Assembly: GCA_029449245.1 (NCBI GenBank)
Contig: JANATF010000009.1
Coordinates: 434,001 to 498,000 of the forward strand
Direction of reading: 5' to 3'
Length of the DNA: 64,000 nt
Source: Mortierella alpina
Taxonomy: Eukaryota; Mortierellomycota; Mortierellomycetes; Mortierellales; Mortierellaceae
Under the pieces are notes generated by a model, which saw nothing but the letters and a program-made list of their open reading frames with translations, had not been told where the DNA came from and ran no database searches. Of this stretch, positions 43,670 through 54,513 are shown piece by piece (the stretch's first letter is position 1; the number at the start of each line of letters is the position of its first letter). The position numbers and the translations under genes were made by a program.

Positions 43670-44121
43670 ATGGGACTCCGAAGTTACGTCAAGCAGCTCA
43701 ACTACAGCTACGAGGTCACCACAGGACTTTACATGCTCGAGCCATGGGAGAAGGCTGTCTTCAGTACGTAGCGCAGTTTTCGATCCTTCATGTTGATCGT
43801 GCTAACGTTCGACGACACAAAGATGATGAGTGTGGATGAGCCAGCGGAAACACGCGAGATGAGAGCCTTCATGCATCGGAATATGACCAATCGCCCTGTT
43901 GTCTTTCCCAAACGCCGAGACAGCAGCATTGACCATCCATCCCAAACGTAGGTCTGCATGCAAAGGAAAAAAGACTAACCAGGCGTGTTCTCGCTCCCTC
44001 TCTTCTTGCAATCGTGTCGCGGTTCTCCTCTTGCATAGACTCCGTGGTGATGATCGGTCTCTTGCTGACAACCTATGCCACCTACAACTACGTCTCCAAA
44101 CTGACAGGAGGGCTTCTTTAA
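43670..44121 (+). CDS. Small subunit of serine palmitoyltransferase (ssSPT-like), 58 residues
   Basis: Exons 43670-43763 and 44039-44121 splice to a 58-residue membrane protein. The segment YEVTTGLYMLEPWEKAVFNS matches the core of metazoan SPTSSA/SPTSSB, which have LYMLEPWER-VFNS at the same place. A second hydrophobic helix (VVMIGLLLTTYATYNYVSKL) follows, as in that family. These subunits sit in the endoplasmic reticulum, bind the Lcb1-Lcb2 heterodimer, raise its activity and help choose acyl-CoA length in the first step of sphingolipid synthesis. Yeast Tsc3 has the same job but little sequence likeness. The splice joins exactly within the Asn codon of VFNS, which supports the model. The gene is too small for ordinary ORF cut-offs. 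Confidence 0.9.
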
Positions 44122-45726
44122 AGAATTGTACAACACTATTCAACCAAGAAAAAGCTTCAATCGACATAGACCCCTACCCCTGGGTGCGTACTCTTGATAT
44201 GATCTTTGTCAGGAGCAACTGGATCTTTTTTCTTTCTTGCTATTGCAATAAGCAACTATATCAACATCTCCTACTAAATACCTAATAAACGTTCGCAATA
44301 TGCTTCAGACGGCCAGCTCCTTTGGGGTCGCGTGTAGGGATGCACGCTCCAGTCTCAAGAGCTACGTGAGATGGGATCGTGCCTTTTTGTTTCTCGCCTA
44401 AATTGCTTCGGTTGGAATGGCGTCGCGAGAGGAAAGACGGGATCGGGTGCCTTTCGGTTGCTCGGCTGGAGGAGGGCTGGAGTGAGAAACTTAAAGCGAG
44501 ACAACAATAGCACTCGATATTCCTGTTAGAAAGGCTATCGCGTAGGAAGCAGGGTGCTGAGATTAGGCTGCAAGGGTGGATGAAACACACTCTGTTCACG
44601 TAAAGCATTCCCGCGGAACATGGGCCTTTGGCGCCAGGCGTCTAGTAGCATGCATATATTCTCCCAGCAACAGTAGAATAGACAGAGCAGGGCTCCGAAG
44701 AGAGCTGAGGACACGCCCATGATCCATTTTGGCAGGGCGGAGAGGCAAATTGAACACATACGTGAGCGATTATACTGTAAACTACAAGTACACTTTGCCA
44801 CCGGGTCATTGTTGATCGCGGTTGTATGGCAGTGCATGCAATGGCAGTGCACTTTAAGTTGCGATCGGGATGGGATCCTACTTTGATATTCCGAGGCGCG
44901 GTGCGAAGGACCCAAACGGTTTGCCATTGTCTTCGCTCTATACAAGGAGAACAATGGTCATGCGTACCAAACAGTTTCATCAAGAGGCCTAAGGAGCAAG
45001 GCGATAAGATGCATAGTCTACCTGTAGACTATTTTGCAAACAACTGTTTGCAGCCCCAGGGACTTGCTGTAACAGTGCAAGGTCAATTGCTCACGAGAGC
45101 GGGCTTAGGCCAATCTTTGCCCTGCGAAGCACATGGGCTAGGGGGGATTAAGTTCGGCGGTAGAGCACCGCGACGAAAAGAAGAAACAGGGCAGATGAAA
45201 AAAAAAAAAAAAAAACTCGATCGAAAACGCCCCTTCTTTGCATGCGGCCATAGCAGACCTGGCTGCATGTTTGCTCATTCAAGCATATGCGCTAGTGATG
45301 GCCGTCGGTGGGGTTGCCATGTCACCCACCCGAGCGAATGATGGCGTCGTGCATCGGTGTAGGTGCAGCTCAAAACCACATAGCTCTCCTGAGGTACTGT
45401 ACCATGTCTCGCTTCTTCGAGGGTGGGCGACAAGTAGTCCACATGTACTTTTTCCGGCCTTCCTTGTTCATCGTTTCGCCTTTTTTTTTTTCTCCCTGAT
45501 TTAAACTATTTGACTTTTTCCTCTTCATGCAACCTCCTTTCTTCCCTCTTTCTTCTCCCCTCCTTCTCTCTTCCTTACTCCTCCACTCCTTGTTGGTTTG
45601 TTCATTCCTTCCCACGACTCGCTGTGCCCCGCTCCTCTTCTCCACTCACCACAGCTGTCCACCGCCCCTCGCACTCGCCCAGCACCCCACACCTCACTCC
45701 ACCTCACCCCATCACCAGCGCCCATT
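44122..45726. other. Long intergenic stretch before the bestrophin gene
   Basis: About 1.6 kb with only short frames. It includes an A-run at 45198-45213 and a CT-rich leader from about 45520 to 45726. No RNA gene, transposon or conserved peptide could be recognised. Confidence 0.5.
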
Positions 45727-47809
45727 ATGATCACGAGCCACACGTCGTCCTACTTCAAGCGACCAGCCGAGTACTACCGGAAGACACAGTGGACCTATCC
45801 AGGTATGCAGCCATCCTCGTGTGTGTTAGAGTACCAGAGCGGTTTCGCGGCAGCACTCGTCCAGGAGCATCATTCGTTGCCTCGGTCCATACTTTGTGAG
45901 AATGATGCCATCTGCTGTGGAGAGATGCCATCTGCTGTGGAGAGATGCATTTAAGCTCGACGTTGCAACTTTGCTCGCAGCCAGAGAGCTGAAGCGCCTT
46001 GTATTTTGATGCCACTCACCCCTTCTCAACATGGTTTATCTTCTTTGTGTATTGGTGGCCACAATATGCTTTTTCGCTATTGCTTGTCCACATGCTCCTT
46101 GTTACCTTATTATGGGCACGCAGAATATCTTTATTTCATTTCCCTGTCTGCGATCGCGTGGCCGCGTTGTGCCACGAAACACTATACTAGCGTGTGTGTA
46201 CATGAAAAACTAATATCGGCAGCACGATCCCGCTCCAAAAACCTTTAGACTCCTTGCGGCTTCGTGGATCCGTCATCCCAGCCGTCGTCAAAGATGTGAT
46301 CATCATCACGACCTTCAGTTGTCTCGTCATGAGCCTCGAGACCGCACACGTCCTTGGCGAAAACCGTACCCTCAATGTGCCTGGTGTGATTGGTATGACC
46401 AAACAAATGCAAAAGCAGTGAAGTGAACTGATGATGGTATTGCAAAGCCGAAGGACGAAGGAAGAAGGATAGGCTATGATATGTAAAAGAAGCGAGGTTG
46501 TGTTGTCACAATTGTCTACTAACCTTGGCTACCCACCTTCTCTTCTTTTTTTGGCTAAACAGTGCCCGCGTTGTCTGTGGTGGTCGGTTTGATCCTTGCT
46601 TTCCGTACAAACACCGCATATGACCGCTTCTGGGAGGGTCGCAAGCTGTGGGCAAGTCTAGATGTCCAGATCCGTAACTTTTCGCGCATGATCTGGGTCG
46701 GTATGAAGGAAGCGCCTCACACCCCGAATGACGGCACCAACAGTGACAGCGGCAAGATGCGATCCAAGATCCGAGCACACCACCTCTTTGGTCGCATTAA
46801 CGGCTCTTCAAAGATTTCTGCCGCCCCCGCCACCATCAACAGCAACGGTAACAGCAGCGGAAGCATTTCCAGCAGCAGCAACACCATCAGGACTACAACG
46901 ACCACTAGCACCATCACCAGCAGCAGAACTGAGAACGTCTCAACTGGTACTTTGATCGACATTGACGTGCACCTTGAGGAGGATCATGAAAAGATCCTGG
47001 TGATCCGCTTGCTCCTGGCCTTTGCAGTCTCGGTCAAACACCACCTACGACAAGAGTTTGGTACTCGTTACTTTGATCTCGAAATGCTATTGCCTAAGGG
47101 GTTCCAGTCCTGTGTGTCTGTCGATGCGCTGCATATCCCGCAAGATGTTCATGACAAGGCGGTGGGCGATCGTCATCGGAATTACAACGAGGAGCCGTGG
47201 GATATCCATGCGGGCAATGAGGATGGGCAAATGTCGCTGCCTCTTGAGGTGGCTCATGCGCTCTCACTCTGGGTGATTGCAGAAGCAAGAGCTGAAAGGA
47301 TTGAGAACCCCTTGATCAACATCCTGTTGACGTCGATCAATACCATGACGGATATTTTTACCAACATGGAGCGCATTGTCTTCACACCCATTCCTCTGGC
47401 GTATAGCATTCACTTGTAAGTGTGAAGATGAGGAGCGAGAGAAGAGAGGGAGAAAAAAAGGGGGGGAGGAAACGTGCGCGTTGACATCCAATGGAATTCT
47501 ACTTGCCCCCTGGCTTACAATGCGTGAATTTTTTGCCTGTTCGCTATCTATAGGCGTCAAGTTGTGTATCTCTACTGCCTTGCACTCCCCTTCACGTTCA
47601 TTGAAGCCCTTGGCTGGTTGCTAGTCCCGTTGTTGTTCCTGGTTTCATTCACGCTCTTTGGTATGGAGGCCATTGGACGTGAGATCGAGAACCCGTTCGG
47701 CCAGGATGAGAATGACCTTCATATGGATGAATTCTGTCAGGACCTGAAGCGAGAGCTCGATTACCTTGTCAATCTCAAGAACACCATTCCTCCAGGAGCA
47801 CACCATTAG
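45727..47809 (+). CDS. Bestrophin/UPF0187-family chloride channel-like membrane protein
   Basis: Exons 45727-45802, 46249-46392, 46563-47415 and 47554-47809 give 442 residues. The family pattern is clear: RGSVIPAVVKDVIIITTFSCL, then VPALSVVVGLILAFRTNTAYDRFWEGRKLWA and NFSRMIW, and near the C terminus VVYLYCLALPFTFIEALGW with FGMEAIGREIENPFGQDENDL, the signature of fungal and bacterial bestrophins. Four helices and a pentameric channel are expected, in plasma, vacuolar or mitochondrial membrane. A Ser/Thr/Asn-rich loop of about 45 residues (near residues 135-180) is inserted between the first and second helix pairs. Intron 1 is long (446 bases) and contains a 20-base tandem duplication. Short exon 1 encodes MITSHTSSYFKRPAEYYRKTQ and fits the basic N terminus of the family. 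Confidence 0.9.
45904..45943. repeat. Perfect 20-base tandem duplication in the bestrophin gene intron 1
   Basis: Two copies of gatgccatctgctgtggaga, followed by the first five bases of a third copy (gatgc). It lies within the first intron. Confidence 0.9.
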
Positions 47810-48556
47810 AGTATATGGTTAGGAGCCCTTTTTTTTTTAGTGCAGCTCATGTGTATAAGTAGCCTTGTCGTTATTGTTTTCTTATCTTAAATCACACAAA
47901 CACTCTCACACAGACACACGCATGCGGGCCCCAGATGCATTCCTCCTCGGATCCACAGGTGAAAAGGGAAGAGTGCGGCGGTGTACAGTAGGCGCGGGGG
48001 GGGGGGCAGTGGATCAGTAGCATATTTTTTTGGGCGAATGTGGGCCAGAACAAGTCTTTTCTTGGACGTTCTCCCGTGGGGCAGAGGTGTCCACCGGGAT
48101 AACTTTCTGTCTGTAGCAGCGTAATGCAATATAACAAATCCTATATCAAAAACACACGCACACACACACACACACACAAGAAAAAAAAGAGAGCCCAAAA
48201 GCAGATGGATCTGAAAGAGAAGGACAAAAAAAAACAGTGCCCAGGATGTTCTATCGCCGGGCTTAGACTTGTATGTTTATTCCAGCAGACTGGTATAGAA
48301 GCAGAGCGTGCAGAAAAAAAAAAGTTGGTTGACATGGGTAGAAGAAAGACGTATATAATATAGGTTCATGCGAGGTAGAGTTGAGAAGAAAGGTAGACTG
48401 GCTACGTGGAGTTTTTTTAGGGCGCTGAAAAAAAAAAAAGAAATGTATAAATAGAAAAAACGAAGACTTGACAAGGTGTGAAAAAGGTGCCTTCTTTTTT
48501 GTGTTCTTTTTTTTTTCTCTTGTGCTCGTGCAGATGTCCATGTCTCGTCTGTCTCT
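47810..48556. other. Convergent 3' flanks with a CA microsatellite
   Basis: Between the 3' ends of the bestrophin gene (plus) and the membrane protein gene (minus). A (CA)n run lies at about 48151-48178, with scattered A-runs that probably include both polyadenylation regions. No gene seen. Confidence 0.6.
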
Positions 48557-49375
48557 CTAGGCCTGGTCATCGTCACGGTAACGCTCCTGGCGTCCTGAAT
48601 GTTGTTGGCGGCGGGTGTCGACCTCATCGTCCTCATCATCCTCATCTCCAATCTCGAACGAGTTGTGGCTGCGGCTGTTGGTGAGCAAGATATCGCCATC
48701 ACGGCCGACTCGGTTGTAAGGCAGGACGCCCTTACCCTTGTCCTCGACTAATTTCTTGCCCGCCGTCTTCCAAAAGATAACGCCGCCCACTGCGAGGACC
48801 ACCAGACTGCCGACGACGCCGCCAAAGAACGTTGAGGAGGTGGAGGTCTTTGAGGTGTCCGAGTTCGACCCGTCTGCAGTCTTAGAGCCATCCTGACCAT
48901 GGTTGTTGTCCACTGGTGGTGTTACAGGTGTGGTTTCGCCAGGATTCTTTCCTCCAGGGTTCGTCTGCGCATCTCCGCCTGTGGCGCCGGAGCCTTGGAT
49001 CGGGTTCTTTTTGAAGATGTCGCCCAGATTGTCCATGCTCCATCCGACCCACCGATAGGAGCGGGCCTTGCCAGGGTAGCCACCATAGGAACCGTCCAGA
49101 CCAAAGGTAAAGGTTTGGCAGTTGGAGTCCAGGTAAAAGTTGATGGTTGCGTTGCTGGGCGCAAAGTTCACGTAGGAGTAGTCTGTGAAGGCGTTCTCGG
49201 AGGCAACACAGGTGGCGAATGGAGCCTCCTCAACGGCGATGACGCCGTTGCCATCGTTTGCGTATGTGATGTTGAGGATATCGGACTCCTTGGGCGGGGC
49301 TACCTCCTGGGCCTGAGCGGATGCGATGATCAGGGCGATGGAGGCAGCGCCCACGAGTGGTGATGAGAAGCGCAT
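48557..49375 (-). CDS. Secreted-domain type I membrane protein, unknown function
   Basis: A single exon of 272 residues. A clear signal peptide (MRFSSPLVGAASIALIIASAQAQ) leads into an ectodomain with a pair of Cys (TCVASENAF and DSNCQTF) and an aromatic-rich segment ending in YRWVGWSMDNLGDIF. A Gly/Pro/Thr/Ser-rich stalk follows, then one transmembrane helix (GGVVGSLVVLAVGGVIFW) and a cytosolic tail with basic, acidic (EIGDEDDEDDEVD) and Arg/Gln/His-rich parts. The layout suits a cell-wall sensor or surface adhesin in which an ectodomain contacts wall polymers and the tail signals, but I do not recognise the domain. The upstream frame up to 49597 is leader sequence. Confidence 0.8.
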   Translation of the reverse strand: MRFSSPLVGAASIALIIASAQAQEVAPPKESDILNITYANDGNGVIAVEEAPFATCVASENAFTDYSYVNFAPSNATINFYLDSNCQTFTFGLDGSYGGYPGKARSYRWVGWSMDNLGDIFKKNPIQGSGATGGDAQTNPGGKNPGETTPVTPPVDNNHGQDGSKTADGSNSDTSKTSTSSTFFGGVVGSLVVLAVGGVIFWKTAGKKLVEDKGKGVLPYNRVGRDGDILLTNSRSHNSFEIGDEDDEDDEVDTRRQQHSGRQERYRDDDQA

Positions 49376-50194
49376 GATGATGTGGTCGGGTGGAATAGGC
49401 TTGTGACGATGATAAGAGAGGCGGTCCTTGGAGTCGAAGACACAGCTGCGTGGCAGAGAACGAGGATGAGATGTGGTGTGATGCGGTGTGATGCGGTGTG
49501 ATGCGCTGGGGATGGAGAGAACAGAAAGAACAGGACGACGGCTGGCGATATTGCTGACAGGACAAACGAGGGTGGGCGGGTGTGTGTGCATCCTCACACG
49601 ACGTATGTCCCAAAATGGTGGCTTTTTCTGTCACTGGTCGACACACTCGAGCCTAAAAATATCCCGCGGGCCGTGAGAGCGTCGTCCGACGGTGTGACAA
49701 GCAGGCGGTGTGTCCGTCTGTGTCTGTCCAACCCACCCCTCCTCCGCCCTCTTTCGGACCGCACCTGCGCTCCTTTTAGGACTAGCCTCGCCCGGTAACA
49801 GCGCTGTCCAGCCAGCCCATGAGCGAGGCTGTGTGCACGTAGGTGGATAAAGCTGCGTGCTGGCGCAAGGAGGAAGTGGCGAGAGTGAAGCCAGCAGTGA
49901 GTGCTTACAGTGTGCATGTGTATGTGTGCATGGAGGCTATATCGCCAGCAGGGCACTAGCAATGTTCCACTCACTGCGAAAATCCTGTCCTGTGGTCTCA
50001 GTGCCGCCACGGAAATGCCTATGGGCACTTTTTTCATTTATTTTTTTGACTCTCTGCGCTGCTCCGTCTTCCTCACCACCCACCCAACCACCCCGCAACA
50101 ATACATGGCCACACCCGCCCACGCTGCCTAAAAAACAACAGCACAGACATCATCCCAGCTCCACTCCACTCTCTGCTTCCCTCCGCCTCACCGA
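49376..50194. other. Divergent promoters with a 10-base tandem repeat
   Basis: Between a minus gene and the plus-strand MICOS-like gene. Three copies of a gtgtgatgcg-type 10-base unit lie at 49474-49505, in the probable leader of the membrane protein gene. No other feature seen. Confidence 0.55.
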
Positions 50195-53100
50195 ATGCTC
50201 AACGCACGCTCAACGATGCGGGTAACCGTCTTTTTAGCTTGGCCCACTTTTTTGCCTTGTGCTGTGCTGGCGCGCCCACAGAGGTCATAAAGAGAGAGAC
50301 AGAGAGAAAGCACTGACACTCTATCCACCACTTCCCCACACGACTATGCACAGCCCTTGACGCGCGCTGCGGTCACGGCGCTCGTCGTCAGCAGCTCCTG
50401 CCTTGCGCGCACAACGACGGCGTTCGCTGACGAAAACAACGTAAGTATCCCTTGACTCGCAGAATAAGAGCCTGAGCTTCCTGAGCTGGTGAGCCACACT
50501 CTTGAGACCAAGCGTTATACTAACCGATGATCTCTTCAAGGACGAGAGCAACGAACGTGGCGCTGATCAAGGACATCGCGCCTCTCGTTACCGAAACATC
50601 GAGGATCGATCAAGAATTCACTTGGAAGGGCCTCGCTCGAGCGATCGCGGCCACCCACGCCACCGCGAGATGGTGGCAGCCGAGGAGGAACTCATGCCTG
50701 GCTTGGCCTACGTGGCGCTCGCAGGCCTAACGGGATCTGTTATTGCTCGACAAAGTAAGCTCTATTTTTTTTTCTTCGTTGCTGATATTACAGAAAGGTA
50801 AAAGGCGATCGCCAGCCATACTGAATGCTTTATTTTTTTTGGTTGCTCTGTGAACGGTAGGAAGCGCGCTGCTGAAGGTGCTCTCGCCATTTGCGTTTGC
50901 ATCTGCTGCGGGGCTCTACTTTTTGCCACACACGACCCGAAACCTCCTTGGCGTGGATCAACCCTCGTACGACAAGTGGGCCTCCTCCCATCCTCACTCC
51001 CATGCACAGCCGCACGCGACGCCTTCCATCTCTACTACTCCTGCCCCCAACAGCGAGCTAGTCTCCAAGGCTCGTGACGCATGGCACACTGCGGAAGCCA
51101 AGGTGGATCAACTGGACGACAAGGTCGACAGCAAGGCCCGCGACATGAAGCAGTGGTGGGACAAGAACACTGCTAAGGCTGAGCAGAACCTCAAGGGACA
51201 GGTCAGCGAGACAAGATCGTGGGTCGAGAGCAAGGCCACCGAGGCTGACAGGGCTCTGGATCACGCCCAGGCAACCGCCAACGACGCTGTCAAGAAAACC
51301 AAGGGCTGGGTGGAGGACAAATCGAGACTGGTCGAGCGCCAGGTCGGCACCGCTGCCAAGGAAGTTGATGGCTGGCGTTCGCAAGCAGCCAGCAGCATGA
51401 ATTCGACTGAAGACAAGACCTGGCTCCATCACAAGGCGGATCAAGGCCCTGCTCCTGCCCGCGATCGCACCACAGAACGTAAGCACTGGTGGTCCAGCCG
51501 ATCCAAGCTCATCATCGACGGTCCCGTCCTTGGGTCCACAATTACCCTTGGTACGGATCCAAGAAACCACGACCACTGGAGCAATGGTGAAGAACAAGGC
51601 ACAGCCGAGGTTCGTGAAGCTGACAAGGCCTCCTGGTTCCGTGGATCGTTCAGGCGCGCCGCCGGTTCCGAGGGCTACTTGGACAACAAGGACGTCGACC
51701 ATTGGTCCTCGACTGGAGAGGAGATTGGAACTGCAAAACTGGACAGTGAGCCCTTTGTCCACATGCACCGCCAGCGCTTTGTGAGCCGAGAGGATCTCCC
51801 TCACGAGCCAGAGTACTGGTCCAATGGCGAGGAGGTCTCGTCTGCCGACATTCGTGACGCCAACTACTACAACTATGCCGGCGGCGTCAGGTCCGGCTCA
51901 CTAGGTCGCACATCTTGGTGGGACAGACGCTCGGCGTATGCTGGTGCAAGCTCTAACCTAGACACAGACATGTCCAATCTCAAGGAAAAGGCCGAGCTCT
52001 TGGCATGGGAGGCCAAGCAGGCTGCTGAGAAAGCTGCCTCGGATCTTGCCAGCAAGCTTGCGATGGAGCAGTCTGACCTTGAGAAAAAGACCGCTGATGT
52101 CAAGGCTCGCGCTGAGGCCGCAGCGCGCCAGGCCAGGACTACCACTGACGACCTGATCCGTGAGCGACAGCAAGCGATGGAAAAGAGTGCCAAGGATCTG
52201 GAGATGCGAATCAACAAGGAGAAGGAGGCTGCGGATCGCGCCGCTGCTGATGCCAAGGCACGCGCTCGTGCTTGGGAGCTCGAACAGCAGAACTTGGCTG
52301 ACAGGGCGGCTAGGGAGGTTCAGGATCGTGTCGCGAGAGAAAAGGCGGCGGCCGAGGCCTCTGCTGCTCAAGTCAAGGCGAAAGCGGAGGCATGGGCCCG
52401 TGAACAAAAGACCAAGGCGGACCAAGCCGCAAAGGAAGTCCACGACCGGTTCTTGCGCGAGACTGCAGCTGCAGAGGAGTCTGCCTCCGAAGCCAAATCT
52501 CGAGCAGAGTCCCTGCTGAAGGAGAAGAAGCATTCGGCCGAGCGTGCCTCCAGAGAGCTTGCTGATGCGGTTGCGCGCGAGAGTGCAGCCAAGATTGACC
52601 GCGAAAAGCAATTGCGTGCTCAAATGGAGGGTCTGAGGGCAGAGCTTCAGGAAACCACTCGTGCTGCCGCTGAGATTGAAGCCAGTACTGAAAGACGCTG
52701 GGGTTGGTCGCGTTCCTCTGCCTCCGAGGTCGTTCCTGAGCAGACCTCCACTTCCTCGTCGACCAAGCGCACTCGTGGGGAGAGTCAGGAAGGATTTGAC
52801 AGCACCGGCCAGCTCTTGGACCATATTGTTGAGGACATTAAGCAAACCAAAGGCGACATCGAACAAGGACTAGGTCATTTGAAGGACACAGTTCTCGGCG
52901 TTGAATCCAAGGCTTCTGACACTGTTCACAAGACTACAGAAACTGTCCGAGGAGCTTTCAACCGAGCTTCTTCTGACGTCGTATCCGCGGCCCACGATAA
53001 GGCTACGACTCTTGGGCGCAACGTCGAGAGAGAGGCTGTCAAGGCTACCAATGCGGCTCAGGCGAATGTACAGCAGGCTCGAGACGACAGCCGCAAGTGG

Positions 53101-53502
53101 TGGAACTCCAGGGCAGAGACGCTGGATCAGGATCGAGCCCAGGCTAAAGCCAATCTGAACAAGGCTGCGGCAGAAGGCAAGGACTGGTGGCATGAGAGGT
53201 CGCAAAAGCTAGATCAAGAGGCAAGTAAAGTCCAGGCCAAGGTTGACAAAGCTGCAGCTGAGAGTAAGAGCTGGTGGGAGTCGAAGACTCGCGAGGCTGA
53301 GAACAAGGCGCGTCGCATGGAAGGTGAGCTCCGAGCAGGACTGAACAAGGCTGGGGACAAGGTGCGCGAGATGGAACGTGGTCTGGACGAGTCCTTAAAT
53401 AATCCTGCTGGTCGCGAGTCGTCGGACGACTACTGGTTCCATGTCGAGCAAAATCGTCGGCAGCAGCAGCAGCAGCAGCGTGGATCTGGCCGCGCCATGT
53501 AA
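50195..53502 (+). CDS. MIC26/MIC27 (apolipoprotein O)-like MICOS protein with a giant coiled-coil extension
   Basis: Exons 50195-50221, 50354-50440, 50541-50754 and 50861-53502 join in frame to 989 residues. Exons 1 and 2 give a mitochondrial presequence (MLNARSTMRPLTRAAVTAL). Residues 86-140 match the MIC26/MIC27 core: PGLAYVALAGLTGSVIARQR, a Gly-rich membrane hairpin, then LSPFAFASAAGLYFLP and TTRNLLG. Known relatives are 200-270 residues and shape inner-membrane cristae junctions. Here about 840 more residues follow. First come Lys/Asp/Trp-containing LEA-like segments with recurrent KxWW motifs, then three WS-GEE repeats (near 51570, 51700 and 51815), a long Ala/Lys/Glu coiled coil (51970-52650), and LEA-like WW segments again near the C terminus. 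The first two small exons are inferred from phase and from the presequence character. Confidence 0.8.
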
Positions 53503-53898
53503 ATAGCATCCATTACTCCTCCTTTCTGTTCCTGTTGACTGACAATGAACATCAACTGGCAAGCACATTGCGGGTAGAACTTGCGTGTAAAGAAGGAGGG
53601 CTGGATCGAGACAACCCCCTCCTGGCTGTATATCTTTGCCTTTACCTTCTTAAGATGCAGCACGGCGGAACTCTCTGTAAAACACTTTTTAGACTTAGTG
53701 GCCACGACGCCCGACGTCCCTAGCCCCGTCGCTGCAGGTTTCTTCCCAAACATCTACTCTTACCATCCCTCCATGATCAAAAAAGTGATTCTTTGTACCA
53801 GTGGCAGCATGAAGAGTAATCAGCATGGAAAGTTGTTTTTACATGGGGTTTGTGCGTGGGTTTCTGACCAAAAAATGCACTCGCGCGCGCAAAAGTAT
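53503..53898. other. Intergenic between the MICOS-like gene and the tRNA
   Basis: 3' flank of the MICOS-like gene. On the minus strand a T6 run at 53875-53870, about 24 bases beyond the tRNA 3' end, is the likely RNA polymerase III stop. Confidence 0.55.
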
Positions 53899-53980
53899 GG
53901 TAGAAGTGGGATTTGAACCCACGCCTCTCTCGAGACCGCAACTTGAGTGCGGCGCCTTAGACCAACTCGGCCATCCTACC
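53899..53980 (-). tRNA. tRNA-Leu (anticodon CAA), no intron
   Basis: The minus strand folds into a complete cloverleaf of 82 bases: a 7-bp acceptor stem (GGTAGGA with TTCTACC, one G-T pair), a D arm GCC/GGC, an anticodon stem CCGCA/TGCGG with loop CTCAAGT (anticodon CAA, reads UUG), a long variable arm typical of Leu tRNAs, and a T arm GTGGG-TTCGAAT-CCCAC. Box A and box B promoter sequences are intact. No anticodon-loop intron is present, unlike yeast tRNA-Leu(CAA). Confidence 0.97.
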
Positions 53981-54513
53981 TCACTTGGATTTGCTGCCAT
54001 AAATGCCCTATATTAATGACTAGACATAGAAGCATAATGACGTCACAGAATTTACTTAAAAATCGGGCATGTAATAGTTGTGACTGCGAAAACGAGTCTA
54101 GGACTTGAGGCGTGGCCGTTGGACCTTGCTTCACTTCATACGTTTGCAGGTCCTCTGCGAGAGGGCGTCGAGCCACTTTGCTGATCTCCTGCATCCGCTC
54201 TCTTGTTTCTCAGCAATCTGCTTTGTCTCTGCTTTCACTACAGTTGACCCTGACCCTTAGAGCGGAAACGCTTTCTCAGTCCTTGATTCTTTTTTGCAAT
54301 CCCCGTCCTCAATGGGTTGGGAGCTCCTTGAACTAGCTTTTCTTACCATGCCCACTGATTCTTCTTTTCGCTTCTTGACTCACACATTCCTGACCACACT
54401 CTCGCGTCCTTACACCGCTCCATCATCGTCTTGGGAACAAAAAAAAACAACAATACATATATTCACGGCATCTGTTGAGAGCACGTTGAGGTGCTTGTAT
54501 CAGCATGTAGTCT
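53981..54513. other. Intergenic: tRNA 5' flank and peroxiredoxin-like gene 3' flank
   Basis: No gene recognised. Confidence 0.5.

Noticed and set aside
44122-45726. Several 100-170 residue open frames before the bestrophin gene
   Set aside because: Overlapping frames on both strands with no motif, no consistent splice partners and Cys/Ser/Arg-rich random composition.
51958-52866. 302-residue minus-strand open frame opposite the MICOS-like gene
   Set aside because: Antisense of Ala/Lys/Glu coiled-coil codons. Leu/Ser-rich output is expected from such composition.
52721-52866. LEA-like repeats as evidence of bacterial or plant gene transfer
   Set aside because: Low-complexity Ala/Lys/Glu repeats converge easily, so no transfer can be argued from them.
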